Origin: Longimycelium tulufanense
GTDB lineage: Bacteria; Actinomycetota; Actinomycetes; Mycobacteriales; Pseudonocardiaceae
Reading direction: 5' to 3'
NCBI RefSeq assembly: GCF_014645795.1
Contig: NZ_BMMK01000009.1
Span: 124,001-188,000 of the forward strand
DNA: 64,000 nt
The notes beneath the pieces were generated by a model that saw nothing but the letters and a program-made list of their open reading frames with translations, was not told the origin of the DNA and searched no databases. The position numbers and the translations under genes are program-made. Shown here one piece after another: positions 8,069-19,272 of the stretch; positions within the stretch are counted from its first letter, which is position 1, and each line of letters opens with the position of its first letter.

Positions 8069-8515
8069 ATGGATGCCATAGACCAGCGGATCATTTCGTG
8101 TCTCGTCGCGGACGCTCGATCGAGCTACGCGGAGATCGGTGGCACGGTCGGGCTGTCGGCCCCGGCCGTGAAGCGACGGGTGGACAAGCTGCTGGACACC
8201 GGTGTCCTACGCGGCTTCACCGCGGTCGTCGACCCGGAGGCACTCGGCTGGGGGACGGAAGCCTTTGTCGAGGTGCACTGCCGGGGGAACGTTACGCCCG
8301 GGGAGATCCGCGTCGGTCTGGAGCCGTTGCCCGAGGTCGTCGCCGCCTACACGGTCTCCGGGGCGGCCGATGCGGTCGTGCACCTGCGGGCCGCGGACAT
8401 CCACCACCTGGAGAGCGCGCTGGAGCGGCTGCGCGCGGTGGAGTTCATCGAACGGACGGTCTCCACGGTCGTGTTGTCCCGCCTGCTCGAGCGCCCTCCC
8501 GCCCCCGGCGCCTGA
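8069..8515 (+). CDS. Lrp/AsnC-family transcriptional regulator
   Basis: A 148-residue regulator with an N-terminal helix-turn-helix (MDAIDQRIISCL, then YAEIGGTVGLSAPAVKRRVDKL) and a C-terminal RAM ligand-binding domain. Such proteins sense amino acids. It is divergent from ddaH, so control of arginine or methylarginine breakdown is the natural inference. A TTG at 8063 is a possible alternative start because GAGG (8052-8055) is seven bases before it; ATG 8069 fits homologues better. The shared 70-base promoter region holds the near-inverted pair TGCGGCAATA and TATTGCGGCA, a possible binding site. Confidence 0.9.
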   Translation: MDAIDQRIISCLVADARSSYAEIGGTVGLSAPAVKRRVDKLLDTGVLRGFTAVVDPEALGWGTEAFVEVHCRGNVTPGEIRVGLEPLPEVVAAYTVSGAADAVVHLRAADIHHLESALERLRAVEFIERTVSTVVLSRLLERPPAPGA

Positions 8516-8676
8516 CCACACGAGCCACCGGGACCACCCCGGCACCGCCAGTACTGCCCTCCGGGACCGCACGGCCCACCGACCGCGACCACCTCATCCC
8601 CGCCGACCCGCATCGATGACCGGCCAGTTGCCAAGCCCACATCGCGCCCGTCCACCAAGGTGGGAAGATCCGGCGC

Positions 8677-9441
8677 ATGACTGACGGAGAGGTCCTCGTC
8701 GAGCGGCGCGACGGCGTCGCCGTCGTCACGGTGCACGACCCCGACCGGCGCAACGCGCTCTCGCTGGACCTCTCGGACCAGCTCGCCGACGCCGTGGTGT
8801 CGTGCGCGGAGGACGAGCAGGTGTCGGCGCTGGTGGTGACCGGCGCACCGCCGGCCTTCTGCGCCGGTGCCGACCTGACCGCACTGGGTGCGGCCAAGGA
8901 GGAAGGCCTGCGCCGGATCTACGCGGGCTTCCTGGCGGTCGCGGCCTGCCCGCTGCCGACCGTGGCCGCGGTCAACGGCGCGGCGGTGGGCGCGGGCCTG
9001 AACCTGGCGCTGGCCTGCGACGTCCGGCTGGCCGGCCCGCGGGCCCGGTTCGACGCCCGCTTCCTGCAGCTGGGCATCCACCCCGGTGGCGGCATGACGT
9101 GGATGCTGCACCGCCAGGTGGGCCCGCAGACCGCGGCCGCGATGGCGTTGTTCGGCGAGGTGCTGGACGCCGAGGCGGCCGTACGGGCCGGGCTGGCACT
9201 GCGCGTCGTCGACGGCGAGCCCACCGACCTGGTGGCCGGGGCCGTCCGGCTGGCCGGCACCGCGGCCGAGGCGCCCCGGGAACTCGTCCTGACCACCAAG
9301 CGGACGATGCGCGCGACCGCGGCCATCCCGGACCACCCGTCCGCGGTCGAGGCCGAGCTGCGGCCGCAGGTCGAGTCGATGAACCGGCCGGAGTTCGCCG
9401 AGCGGCTGGCCGCCATGAAGGCACGCGTCAGCGGCAGGTAG
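8677..9441 (+). CDS. enoyl-CoA hydratase/isomerase (crotonase) family protein
   Basis: A 254-residue crotonase-fold protein. It has the oxyanion-hole segments FCAGADL (about residue 67-73) and [19 protein letters not shown] (about 104-122), and the [13 protein letters not shown] helix typical of actinobacterial enoyl-CoA hydratases. The likely reaction is hydration of 2-enoyl-CoA in fatty-acid or amino-acid breakdown, but the exact substrate is open. ATG 8677 follows GGGAAGA. It stands alone, 161 bases after the lrp gene. Confidence 0.9.
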   Translation: MTDGEVLVERRDGVAVVTVHDPDRRNALSLDLSDQLADAVVSCAEDEQVSALVVTGAPPAFCAGADLTALGAAKEEGLRRIYAGFLAVAACPLPTVAAVNGAAVGAGLNLALACDVRLAGPRARFDARFLQLGIHPGGGMTWMLHRQVGPQTAAAMALFGEVLDAEAAVRAGLALRVVDGEPTDLVAGAVRLAGTAAEAPRELVLTTKRTMRATAAIPDHPSAVEAELRPQVESMNRPEFAERLAAMKARVSGR

Positions 9442-9784
9442 CAGAGTCGATACCGATCAGTAGACTGTTACCGGCGGTAACAGATAACATCCCCGGCACC
9501 CGGCCCTGTGACGCGTACTGCATTGGCAAGGCGCGTGGGCAAGGCCAGCCTTAGCTTGGAGGGATGGCGGTGGGCTGGATGGACGCTGCCGTTGCCTACC
9601 GCGTGCGCGGGCACGCGGGCGAGGTCTCACGCACCGGAACAATCCTGTCGGGCGGCTACGCTCGGATCCGGAGCGGGGACGGCCCGTCGACGCCCGTCGG
9701 TGCGGCCGGTTACACGCATGGGCGGCGAGCGTACGGTGCGTGCGGCTGCCGCCGCCCGGCCGACACGCGCAAGAGAGGGACCCC
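9442..9784. other. intergenic region before korAB with operator-like palindrome
   Basis: These 343 bases hold the korAB promoter region and a perfect palindrome at 9465-9483. A 74-codon ORF from ATG 9564 has GGAGGG directly upstream and overlaps the korA start, but its composition does not look coding, so I do not call it. Confidence 0.5.
9465..9483. promoter_or_regulatory. 19-bp perfect palindrome, likely operator
   Basis: CTGTTACCG-G-CGGTAACAG has perfect 9-base arms around a single central base. That is too short-looped for a terminator and typical of a dimeric repressor site such as those of TetR or GntR proteins. It lies between the crotonase gene and korA. Confidence 0.6.
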
Positions 9785-11679
<1,895 letters not shown>

Positions 11680-11683
<4 letters not shown>

Positions 11684-12756
11684 CTGCGATCGATCTGGGG
11701 CTGCCCACCATCGCTGGGTTGGCGGGTGTGCCCACAGTGTCCGACTCGGACGTTCCGCAGAAGGCGAAGGACTTCAAGTCCGACCAGGAGGTCCGGTGGT
11801 GCCCGGGCTGCGGTGACTACGCGGTGCTCGCGGCGATGCAGGGCTTTCTGCCGGAGCTCGGGCTGCGCCGGGAGAACATCGTCTTCGTCTCCGGAATTGG
11901 CTGTTCGTCGCGGTTCCCGTACTACATGAACACCTACGGGATGCACTCCATCCACGGGCGTGCGCCGGCGATCGCCACCGGGTTGTCGGTGGCGCGGCCG
12001 GACCTGTCGGTGTGGGTGATCACCGGTGACGGGGACGCGTTGTCGATCGGCGGCAACCACCTGATGCATGCGTTGCGCCGTAACGTCAACCTGAAGATCC
12101 TGTTGTTCAACAACCGGATCTACGGGTTGACCAAGGGGCAGTACTCGCCGACCTCGGAGGTCGGCAAGGTCACCAAGTCCACGCCGATGGGGTCGCTGGA
12201 CCACCCGTTCAACCCGGTGTCGCTGGCGTTGGGTGCGGAGGCCACGTTCGTGGCTCGCGCGCTGGACTCGGACCGCAAGCAGCTCACCGAGGTGCTGCGG
12301 GCGGCGGCCCAGCACCGGGGTACGGCGCTGGTGGAGATCTACCAGAACTGCCCGATCTTCAACGACGGCGCGTTCGACGTGCTCAAGGAGCCGGGTGAGC
12401 GGGAGCGGCGGATCATCCCGCTGCGCTCGGGCGAGCCGATCCGGTTCGGGGCCGAGGGCGAGTACGGCGTGGTGCGGGATCCGGCGACCGGCTCGCTGCA
12501 GGTGCGCAAGGTGGCCGAGGTGGGCGAGGACGCCCTGGTCACCCACGATGCGGCCCTGGACGACCCGTCGTACGCGTTCGCGTTGTCCCGGCTGGGTGGA
12601 CAGGACCTGGAGCACACGGTGACCGGCGTGTTCCGTGCGGTGTCGCGCACCAGCTACGACGACCTGGCGCGCTCCCAGGTCCAGCAGGCTCACGAGGACA
12701 GGGGCGCCGACCTGGCGGCCTTGTTGCGTGGCAGGGACACCTGGACCGTTTCCTGA
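11680..12756 (+). CDS. korB: 2-oxoglutarate:ferredoxin oxidoreductase, beta subunit
   Basis: A 358-residue thiamine-diphosphate-binding beta subunit. It shows WCPGCGDYAVL with cluster-ligand cysteines (about residue 42-50), the GIGCSSRFPYY segment and the TPP/magnesium motif VITGDGDALSIGGNHL. The GTG start overlaps the korA stop and has AAGGGGG eight bases upstream, so the pair is translationally coupled at one-to-one ratio. A strong hairpin follows the stop. Confidence 0.93.
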
Positions 12757-12785
12757 CAGTGCGGGCCTGAAACATCCGGAACATG

Positions 12786-12831
12786 CCGGTGCGGCCCCGA
12801 GGAGCGAACGGCTTCCCCGGGGCCGCACCGG
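12786..12831. terminator. bidirectional terminator between korB and tetR
   Basis: CCGGTGCGGCCCCG and CGGGGCCGCACCGG form a perfect 14-bp stem with an 18-base loop between the convergent ends of korB and the TetR gene. Confidence 0.8.
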
Positions 12832-12869
12832 GTTCCGCCGACCCACCCGTGGGCTGCCAGCGCGAGCAG

Positions 12870-13496
12870 TCACCCAGGGTGTGAAATTGGTTCGCGCGTG
12901 CCGAAGAGGGAGTCGAGGTGGTAGCGCAGGACTGCCATGGCTGCTTCCGGGGCGCGTTGGCCGACCAGGACGCTCGTGCCGAGACCGTGGTTCAGGGTGA
13001 GGAGCCGCGCGGCTTCGGCGTCCGCGTCCAGCCCCGGCGCCATCTCGCCGTCGGCCTGAGCTTGGCGCAGAACGTCCGCGAGTTGCCGTTCCAGGCGGTT
13101 GGGTCCTGCGACGAAGGGTTGCTCGGCGAGTTCGGGGTCGGTCATGGCCAGGACCGCGTAAGAGGTCCAGACGAGGTGGAACGTCCGGCTTTCGGGGTCG
13201 ATGGGCAGTGCCTCGGTGAGGAACGCCTCGAGGAAGTCGCGCGCTGACAGCGGGCCGGGGAGCTGGGCCTGGCGCGTTTCCCAGCGCTCGTGGCTCTGTC
13301 GTTCGAGGTGCTCGAGTGCGGCGTGCATGAGCTGGGCCTTGCTCTGGAAGTAGTACTGCACGAGCCGGAGCGAGACGCCTGCCTCGGCGGCCACCGACCG
13401 CATGGTCACCGTGTGCAGACCCGCGCGCCCGGCAACGCGGAGCAGGGCCGCGATGATCTGTGCGCGCCGCTCGGCGTGGTCGACGGTCCTCGGCAC
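12870..13496 (-). CDS. TetR-family repressor adjacent to MFS exporter
   Basis: A 208-residue TetR protein. The N-terminal DNA-binding domain (about 10-55) contains LHTVTMRSVAAEAGVSLRL and the QYYFQSKAQLM helix; the C-terminal ligand domain resembles the BetI-like group. GTG start at 13496. It is divergent from the MFS gene, with 319 bases between them that carry two palindromes, so it most likely represses the exporter until a drug or metabolite binds. Confidence 0.9.
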   Translation of the reverse strand: MPRTVDHAERRAQIIAALLRVAGRAGLHTVTMRSVAAEAGVSLRLVQYYFQSKAQLMHAALEHLERQSHERWETRQAQLPGPLSARDFLEAFLTEALPIDPESRTFHLVWTSYAVLAMTDPELAEQPFVAGPNRLERQLADVLRQAQADGEMAPGLDADAEAARLLTLNHGLGTSVLVGQRAPEAAMAVLRYHLDSLFGTREPISHPG

Positions 13497-13815
13497 GGTC
13501 GTCCTTCGCTAGTTGGGCCTGCTTGCTTGGATACTGCCGTCTCGGCAGGGTCGTGGGGCGCGTAGTGATGTCCCGGTCGGCCCGGTGTGACCGGTCGATC
13601 GTGAGCCGCTCGGCCGGGCCGCCGCACCCTGCTTCCTTCGTTCGTGCCCGGTGCCGCGCTGTTCAAGCTCATGCCGGCCGCGTTCTCCCACCCTGCTACC
13701 GGCGAGGTCTACCGGAGATCATTTCCTTCCTCCCCTGATCGGCGGCAAGGTTATGATACATCTGTATATGATACTGACGTATCGTAACCGCGGCCGCCGC
13801 TGGGGGAGCGTGCTC
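13497..13815. other. divergent promoter region between TetR gene and MFS gene
   Basis: A 319-base region without a supported gene. It becomes sharply A/T-rich at 13750-13790, where two inverted repeats lie about 30-60 bases before the MFS start, and so holds the exporter promoter and its operators. Confidence 0.65.
13756..13783. promoter_or_regulatory. double palindromic operator of the MFS exporter
   Basis: ATACA-TC-TGTAT (13756-13767) and GATAC-TGAC-GTATC (13770-13783) are two inverted repeats with related half-sites (ATAC), their centres about 15 bases apart. This layout suits two TetR dimers over a promoter whose TATGAT-like box overlaps the first repeat. Confidence 0.65.
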
Positions 13816-15357
13816 ATGGGACCTCGTGAGGCAGCAGACGCCGCCACCCGGGCCGCCACTGTCACGGTGGACGAGCGGCGGCCCGCGGCCGGAGGAGTGG
13901 CGGCCCAGGCCGTGCTCGCGCTTGCGTGCGCCGCGCAGTTCATGGTCGTGCTCGATGTGTCGGTCGTGAACGTGGCGCTGCCCTCGATCCAGGCGTCCCT
14001 CGGGTTCGACCAAGGCAGCGAGCACTGGATCGTCAACGGCTACGCACTGGTCTTCGCCGGTTTCCTCCTGCTCGGCGGACGCCTTGCCGACCTCTACGGC
14101 CGCAAGCGGATCTTCCTGGTGGGGCTGGCGCTGTTCGCCGGCTCCAGCCTGGTGGGCGGGCTGGCGGGCAACCTGGGCACGCTGGTCGCCGCCCGCGCGA
14201 CACAGGGCCTGGGCGCCGCCGTCCTCGCGCCGGCAACGCTGACGATCCTCACGACCACGTTCCGGGAAGGGGCCCAACGCACTCGGGCCCTGGCGACCTG
14301 GACAGCGGTGGGTGCCGCGGGTGGTGCCGCGGGCAACCTGATCGGCGGTGTGTTGACGCAGTTCCTGTCCTGGCGGTGGATTCTGCTGATCAACGTGCCG
14401 ATCGGCGCACTCGCCATCGTGCTCGCCGCCCGCTACCTGGTCCGAGACCACCGCCGCGATCTGGGGCAGCGGCTCGACTTTCCCGGTGCTGTGCTGGTGA
14501 CGGCGGGGCTGGCGTCGCTGAGCTACGGCATCACGCAGACGCAGACCCGCGGGTGGAGCGATGTCGTGGCGGTTTCGGCCCTCGGTGCCGGGACTGTGGC
14601 GCTGGCCGGGTTCGTTGTGGTCGAGGGCCGGTTCGCGCGGGCTCCGCTGATTCCGTTGCGGTTGTTCCGCGTCCGCTCGGTCTCGACGGGCAACGTGGTG
14701 ATGCTGCTCGGCGGAGCGTGCCTGATGCCGATGTGGTACTTCCTGTCCCTGTTCATGCAGAACGTGTTGCACTACGGGCCTTGGGAAACCGGCGTGGGGT
14801 TCCTCCCACATACTTTGGTGATCATTGTCGGTTCACGCTTGGCGCCGCGGGTCATGGAGTACGTCGATGCGCGGACATTGATCGTAATGGGTGCCGCGTT
14901 CGCCGCCGTGGGATTCCTGTGGCAGGGCCACATCTCGCCGGACATTGACTACCTCTCCGGAGTGCTCTGGCCGGGGCTGGTCATTTCCGCGGGTGGTGGA
15001 TTGCTGATCGCTCCGATCACAACAATGGTCACTTCGAAGGTACGGGAGTCCGACGCCGGAGCGGCCTCGGGCCTGATGAACACCACCAAGCAGGTCGGCG
15101 GCGTGCTCGGGCTCGCCGTACTGGTGACTGTTGCCGAGGTAGGGACCACCACGCCCGAGGCCCTGACGGTGGGCTACGGGCGTGCTTTCCTGGCCATTGC
15201 GGGAATACTGGGTTTTGTGGCAGTGGTTGCCCTCACTCTTCCGTCCGGGGTGGGACGGCACCGCGGGCCGGCGCGGGGCAACTCGGGCCGGACAGTGCGT
15301 CGGGCTCACATGCCGGAGGAAAGTCGCCACCGGGCAGGGAGATCACGCGATGACTGA
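13816..15357 (+). CDS. MFS drug exporter, DHA2 (14-TM, EmrB/QacA) family
   Basis: A 513-residue proton-coupled exporter of the inner membrane. Conserved motifs include LDVSVVNVALPSIQ in TM1 (motif D1), GGRLADLYGRKRIF (motif A) and the TM5 antiporter motif around GAAGGAAGNLIGGVL. Fourteen hydrophobic helices can be drawn. ATG 13816 is chosen because GGGGGAG lies seven bases upstream; a longer frame from 13651 crosses the operators. Likely exports a toxic compound or natural product under TetR control. It is 34 kb from the PKS cluster, so a link to it is not supported. Confidence 0.92.
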   Translation: MGPREAADAATRAATVTVDERRPAAGGVAAQAVLALACAAQFMVVLDVSVVNVALPSIQASLGFDQGSEHWIVNGYALVFAGFLLLGGRLADLYGRKRIFLVGLALFAGSSLVGGLAGNLGTLVAARATQGLGAAVLAPATLTILTTTFREGAQRTRALATWTAVGAAGGAAGNLIGGVLTQFLSWRWILLINVPIGALAIVLAARYLVRDHRRDLGQRLDFPGAVLVTAGLASLSYGITQTQTRGWSDVVAVSALGAGTVALAGFVVVEGRFARAPLIPLRLFRVRSVSTGNVVMLLGGACLMPMWYFLSLFMQNVLHYGPWETGVGFLPHTLVIIVGSRLAPRVMEYVDARTLIVMGAAFAAVGFLWQGHISPDIDYLSGVLWPGLVISAGGGLLIAPITTMVTSKVRESDAGAASGLMNTTKQVGGVLGLAVLVTVAEVGTTTPEALTVGYGRAFLAIAGILGFVAVVALTLPSGVGRHRGPARGNSGRTVRRAHMPEESRHRAGRSRDD

Positions 15358-15751
15358 GCGCAAGCCACCTGGGGTGAGCTTCGAGTCGTGGGTGGAGAAG
15401 CAGATCCACGAGGCGGCCGAGCGGGGTGAGTTCGACAACCTTCCGGGCGCCGGAAAGCCGATCCCCGGGCTGGACAAGCCTTACGACGAGTTGTGGTGGG
15501 TCAGGGAGAAGATGCGGCGCGAGAACCTCTCCGGCCTGCCACCGACACTGGCACTGCGCAAGGAGGCCGAGGAGGCGCTGGCCGCGGCGTCGCGGGCCGA
15601 GTCCGAGCCGGAGGTGCGGCGGATCCTGGCCGCGATCAACACCAGGATCCAGGAGGCGCTCCGGCGGCCACCCGCCGGTCCCCCGCTCGACCTGACGCCC
15701 TTCGACGTCGAACGCGTGGTCCGCGAGTGGCACGAGCGCCGCCCGGGCTGA
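15350..15751 (+). CDS. DUF1992 (DnaJC28-like) protein
   Basis: A 133-residue protein with the conserved core SWVEKQIHEAAERGEFDNLP-GAGKP followed by PYDELWWVREKMRRENLS, which is the DUF1992/DnaJ-C28 homology domain. Function is unknown. ATG 15350 overlaps the MFS stop by eight bases and has CAGGGA upstream, so it is probably co-transcribed with the exporter. Confidence 0.88.
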   Translation: MTERKPPGVSFESWVEKQIHEAAERGEFDNLPGAGKPIPGLDKPYDELWWVREKMRRENLSGLPPTLALRKEAEEALAAASRAESEPEVRRILAAINTRIQEALRRPPAGPPLDLTPFDVERVVREWHERRPG

Positions 15752-16035
15752 GAGCGACATCCGAGCGCGTGAGGAAAGTCCCGACCGGGCCCGGCGACCG
15801 GTCGATGGTGGGTCCTCGGCCGCACCACCGCACGCCGAGGCAATCAACGGAGTGCCGAGGAGGGCAAGCCCAACCGAATCACCACGGCCGTGCGCTGCGG
15901 CACTGGCGCCAGCGCCCGGCCAGAACGTTGATCTATAAATCATGTCCTTCTATACGAACTGCTGGCGATACCGTCAAATGTTCCCTTTCTCCAATATCGT
16001 GGAAAGTGACGTGACGTCCAGCAGAAAGAGCCGTG

Positions 16036-16791
16036 ATGAACGAGCTCGTGCCGGTCATGGATCCCTTGGGGCCGGACTACGAACGTGCTTTCAGCGTTTT
16101 TCTCGAGCACACGAACCAGAAGGATCGCGAACGCGGCTACCTGGCGGACGTGATCGCCGCCCTGCCCGCGCGCGGGTTGGTCATCGACGCCGGGGCGGGC
16201 ATCGGCACCACGACCGCGTGGCTGGCCTCGAGGTTCGACAACGTGCTGGCCATCGAGCCGAACCCGCACCTGCGCACCCGACTCGTCGACAACTGTCCGC
16301 AAGCGAAGGTGCTCGTCGAGCCGATCCTGGACGCCCGGCCCGGGATGCTCGCCAACCTCGTGTTGTGCTCCCACGTCTTCTACTACATCCCGCAGGAGGA
16401 GTGGCTCGATCACCTCGACACGCTGGCGTCGTGGCTGGCGCCCGGGGGTGAGGCGGTGGTCGCCCTGCAGCACCCCTGCAGCGACTGCATGTGGATGCTG
16501 TGCCATTTCACCGGGCGTCGATTTAATCTCGCCAAGCTCGCGAAAAGTTTTGCCGAGCGGAAAATGGCGGGCTGGTCGGTGAGTATCGACACCGTGCCCG
16601 CCACAATTCGTACCCCGAACGTGGCTACCGCCGTCCGTATCGCGGAGTTCGTCCTCAATTCCGCCCCGCTCGCCGATCCGCCGAAGCGGGACCTCCTCCG
16701 TGACTACGTGCACGACAACTTCGCCGATCTGGACGGCCGCTGCCAGTTCAGCTGCACCCAGGACTTCCTCCGCGTCCGCCGGGACGCCTGA
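16036..16791 (+). CDS. class I SAM-dependent methyltransferase
   Basis: A 251-residue methyltransferase. Motif I is VIDAGAGIGTTTAWLASRF (about 48-66), the acidic residue after strand 2 is in LAIEPNPHLR, and later strands include LVLCSHVFYYI and APGGEAVVALQHP. The substrate is unknown. ATG 16036 (or GTG 16033) follows AGAAAGAG. The 284-base region before it is A/T-rich and probably holds its promoter. It is convergent with the TetR gene at 16799. Confidence 0.85.
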   Translation: MNELVPVMDPLGPDYERAFSVFLEHTNQKDRERGYLADVIAALPARGLVIDAGAGIGTTTAWLASRFDNVLAIEPNPHLRTRLVDNCPQAKVLVEPILDARPGMLANLVLCSHVFYYIPQEEWLDHLDTLASWLAPGGEAVVALQHPCSDCMWMLCHFTGRRFNLAKLAKSFAERKMAGWSVSIDTVPATIRTPNVATAVRIAEFVLNSAPLADPPKRDLLRDYVHDNFADLDGRCQFSCTQDFLRVRRDA

Positions 16792-16798
16792 CTCGCGG

Positions 16799-17464
16799 TC
16801 ACCCCGAACCTTCCGGTCCGCTCGGTCGGGTGATGGACGTGGGGTCCTCGGCCAGGCCGAGCGCCATGGTGACCAGCAGGGTCGTGAAGACGTGCTCGGG
16901 GTCGGCGTGCATGCTGGGGACGAAGCGCCCGGCCAGCTCCAGCATCACGAAACCGTGCAGGGCGCTCCAGAGCTGGGTGGCGACCAGGGTCGGGTCCGCG
17001 GGACGGAAGCGGCCCGACTCGATGGCCCGCCGGGTGGCCGCCACGATCGCGTCGAAGGACCTTCGGGCCTCGGGAATCTCCGCGTTGGCCGACGGCTCCC
17101 GGCCGCCCGTGAGGGCGCTGAACATGACGGCGTACAGGTGCGGGTTCGCCAGCGCATTGGCGCGGTACGCCAGCGCGAGGTTTCCCAGGTCGATGACCGG
17201 GTCATCGGTCGGGGCCACCTCGGCGAGATGCGCGGCGAGCCGGGTGAAGCCCTCTCGCGCGACGGCGGTGAGGAGCTGCTGTTTCCCGCCGAAGTGGGTG
17301 TAGACGACCATCGTCGAGGTGCCGACCTCGGCGGCCAGGCGTCGGGTGGTCAGGGCCCCCGGGCCCTGCTCGGCCAGTAGGCGGGCGGCGGCCTCGATCA
17401 GGCGGGCGCGGATCGGCGGCTCGTGACCCGGGGAGTCGGCCGGTCGCGACGTCACCCTTGACAT
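16799..17464 (-). CDS. TetR/AcrR-family regulator
   Basis: A 221-residue TetR protein: helix-turn-helix at about 20-65 (ALTTRRLAAEVGTSTMVVYTHFGGK) and a WHG-type C-terminal domain (LWSALHGFVMLEL). ATG start at 17464. It is divergent from the carotenoid oxygenase gene, and the 161 bases between them contain a 13-base palindrome, so this gene is the likely regulator of that oxygenase and of itself. Confidence 0.9.
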   Translation of the reverse strand: MSRVTSRPADSPGHEPPIRARLIEAAARLLAEQGPGALTTRRLAAEVGTSTMVVYTHFGGKQQLLTAVAREGFTRLAAHLAEVAPTDDPVIDLGNLALAYRANALANPHLYAVMFSALTGGREPSANAEIPEARRSFDAIVAATRRAIESGRFRPADPTLVATQLWSALHGFVMLELAGRFVPSMHADPEHVFTTLLVTMALGLAEDPTSITRPSGPEGSG

Positions 17465-17492
17465 CCTGCCATAACAGCGCTATGCATGCTTC

Positions 17493-17505
17493 ATAACATT
17501 GTTAT
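17493..17505. promoter_or_regulatory. operator-like palindrome upstream of carotenoid oxygenase
   Basis: ATAAC-ATT-GTTAT is a perfect 5-base-arm inverted repeat in an A/T-rich patch between the divergent TetR and oxygenase genes. A related half-site, ATAAC, recurs at 17471-17475, suggesting cooperative binding. Confidence 0.5.
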
Positions 17506-17625
17506 TGGCGTCGCTCAGCGGCGCCGGACCAGCAGGGCGTCGCGTCCTGCCGGTGTGTCCACCACCGGCCCGGTGACGGCCCGGTCCGGGGAGTTCCGCC
17601 CGCTGTGCGGAAGGAGCCACAGGCC

Positions 17626-19086
17626 ATGGGCAACCCCTTTCTCGACGGCAATTTCGCGCCCGTCCACCAGGAGATCACGTCCACCCAACTCGACGTGGTC
17701 GGCACGATTCCCGAGGAGCTGGACGGTCGCTACGTGCGCATCGGCCCCAATCCGGTGCGCGAACCCGATCCCCGCAGCTACCACTGGTTCCTCGGCGACG
17801 GCATGGTGCACGGCGTGCGCCTGCGGGGCGGACGGGCCGAGTGGTACCGCAACCGCTGGGTCCGCTCGGCGAGCGTGGCCGACGCCCTCGGTGAGCCGCG
17901 CCGGCCCGGGCCGGTCCACGGCGGCCTGGACTTCGCGGCGAACACGAACGTGATCGGCCAGGCGGGGCGCACCCTCGCCCTGGTCGAGGCCGGTCCGGTG
18001 CCCTACGAGCTGACCGAGGAGCTGGAGACGGTCGGGCCGTGCGACTTCGACGGCACGCTGCCCGGCGGGTACACCGCCCATCCCCACCGCGACCCGGTCA
18101 CGGGCGAGTGGCACGCGGTGTCCTACTTCTGGGAGTGGGGCAATCGTGTGCGGTACTCGGTGCTGGGCAACGATGGGCGCATCCGTCGCTCCCTGGACGT
18201 CCCGGTCGGCGGGAGCCCGATGATGCACGACTTCTCCCTGACCGAGAACTATGTTGTGTTGTATGACCTTCCGGTCACGTTCGATGTGGAAGGTGCTGCG
18301 GCGGGCAGCGTTCCACGTCCTCTTGCCCGAATGTTCGGTCCCCTTGTCGCGCGTCTGATCCGCCGTGGTCTTCCCGCGCCGGTCGCCGCGGCGGGTCGGA
18401 GGAGGGCGACGGGACGAGGCCGACTGCGGTTTCCCTATCGCTGGGATCCCCATTATCCGGCGCGGATCGGGGTGCTTCGCCGTGACAGCACGACCGGAAA
18501 GGACGTGCGCTGGTTCGAGATCGAACCGTGTTACGTCTTCCACCAGCTCAACGCCTACGAGGACGGCGAGCGCATCGTGCTGGACGTGATCCGCCATCCG
18601 CGCATGTTCGCCACGTGGAACGGACCGGCCGAGGGCATACCGACGCTGGAACGCTGGACGGTCGACCTGACCAGCGGTGCGGTGCGCCAGGAGTGCGTCG
18701 ACGACCGCGGCCAGGAGTTCCCGCAGGTCGACGAGCGCCTTGTGGGATTGCGGCACCGCTATGGCTACAGCATCGGTGTGGGTGGACCGGGCAGCGGGCG
18801 CGACACGGTGTTCAAGCAGGACATGGCCGAGGGGCAGGCCGCGGTAACGCGTTCCTTCGGTGCGGGACGGGAGGTCAACGAGTTCACGTTCGTTCCGCGT
18901 GCCCCCGAGTCCGCTGAGGATGATGGGATCCTCATGGGCTACGTCTACAACGCCGAGACGGGTCGCAGCGATCTCGTGTTGCTCGACGCGGGCACCCTCG
19001 ACACCGTGGCTACGATCCACCTCCCGGTCCGGGTTCCCGACGGCTTCCACGGCAACTGGCTGCCCACCGAGGAGATACCTGCGTGA
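17626..19086 (+). CDS. carotenoid cleavage oxygenase (RPE65/CCD family)
   Basis: A 486-residue non-haem iron dioxygenase that splits a carbon double bond in carotenoids or stilbenes. The four iron-binding histidines of the beta-propeller can be placed at His152 (AHPHRDP), His201 (MMHDFSLTENY), His306 (VFHQLNAY) and His475 (GFHGNW). ATG 17626 is chosen because GGAAGGAG lies nine bases upstream, within a longer frame from GTG 17605. No carotenoid synthesis genes lie in the window, so the substrate is made elsewhere or is not a carotenoid. Confidence 0.9.
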   Translation: MGNPFLDGNFAPVHQEITSTQLDVVGTIPEELDGRYVRIGPNPVREPDPRSYHWFLGDGMVHGVRLRGGRAEWYRNRWVRSASVADALGEPRRPGPVHGGLDFAANTNVIGQAGRTLALVEAGPVPYELTEELETVGPCDFDGTLPGGYTAHPHRDPVTGEWHAVSYFWEWGNRVRYSVLGNDGRIRRSLDVPVGGSPMMHDFSLTENYVVLYDLPVTFDVEGAAAGSVPRPLARMFGPLVARLIRRGLPAPVAAAGRRRATGRGRLRFPYRWDPHYPARIGVLRRDSTTGKDVRWFEIEPCYVFHQLNAYEDGERIVLDVIRHPRMFATWNGPAEGIPTLERWTVDLTSGAVRQECVDDRGQEFPQVDERLVGLRHRYGYSIGVGGPGSGRDTVFKQDMAEGQAAVTRSFGAGREVNEFTFVPRAPESAEDDGILMGYVYNAETGRSDLVLLDAGTLDTVATIHLPVRVPDGFHGNWLPTEEIPA

Positions 19087-19272
19087 CCGCCACCTACGCG
19101 GTAGCTACCGCCACCCACGAGGTCAGTGCCTGACCGCCACCGAGAGGTCGCGGCCCCGACCGGGCGAGCTCACGCGCGGGTCCCCTGGCCCGGGGTCCCC
19201 CAGTTTCCAGAAGATCACGAAATCGCGCCTGGTGGACAGACGTTTGGCGGCCAATCCTGCCGGCGCAACGCA

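Noticed and set aside
12880-12900. A TGTGAA-N4-GTTCGC sequence resembling a Rex site
   Set aside because: It lies inside the 3' end of the TetR coding region, has several mismatches in one arm and is not upstream of any gene.
13816-15357. The MFS exporter as the exporter of the polyketide
   Set aside because: It is 34 kb away, has its own TetR repressor and operators, and nothing in sequence ties it to the SARP cluster.
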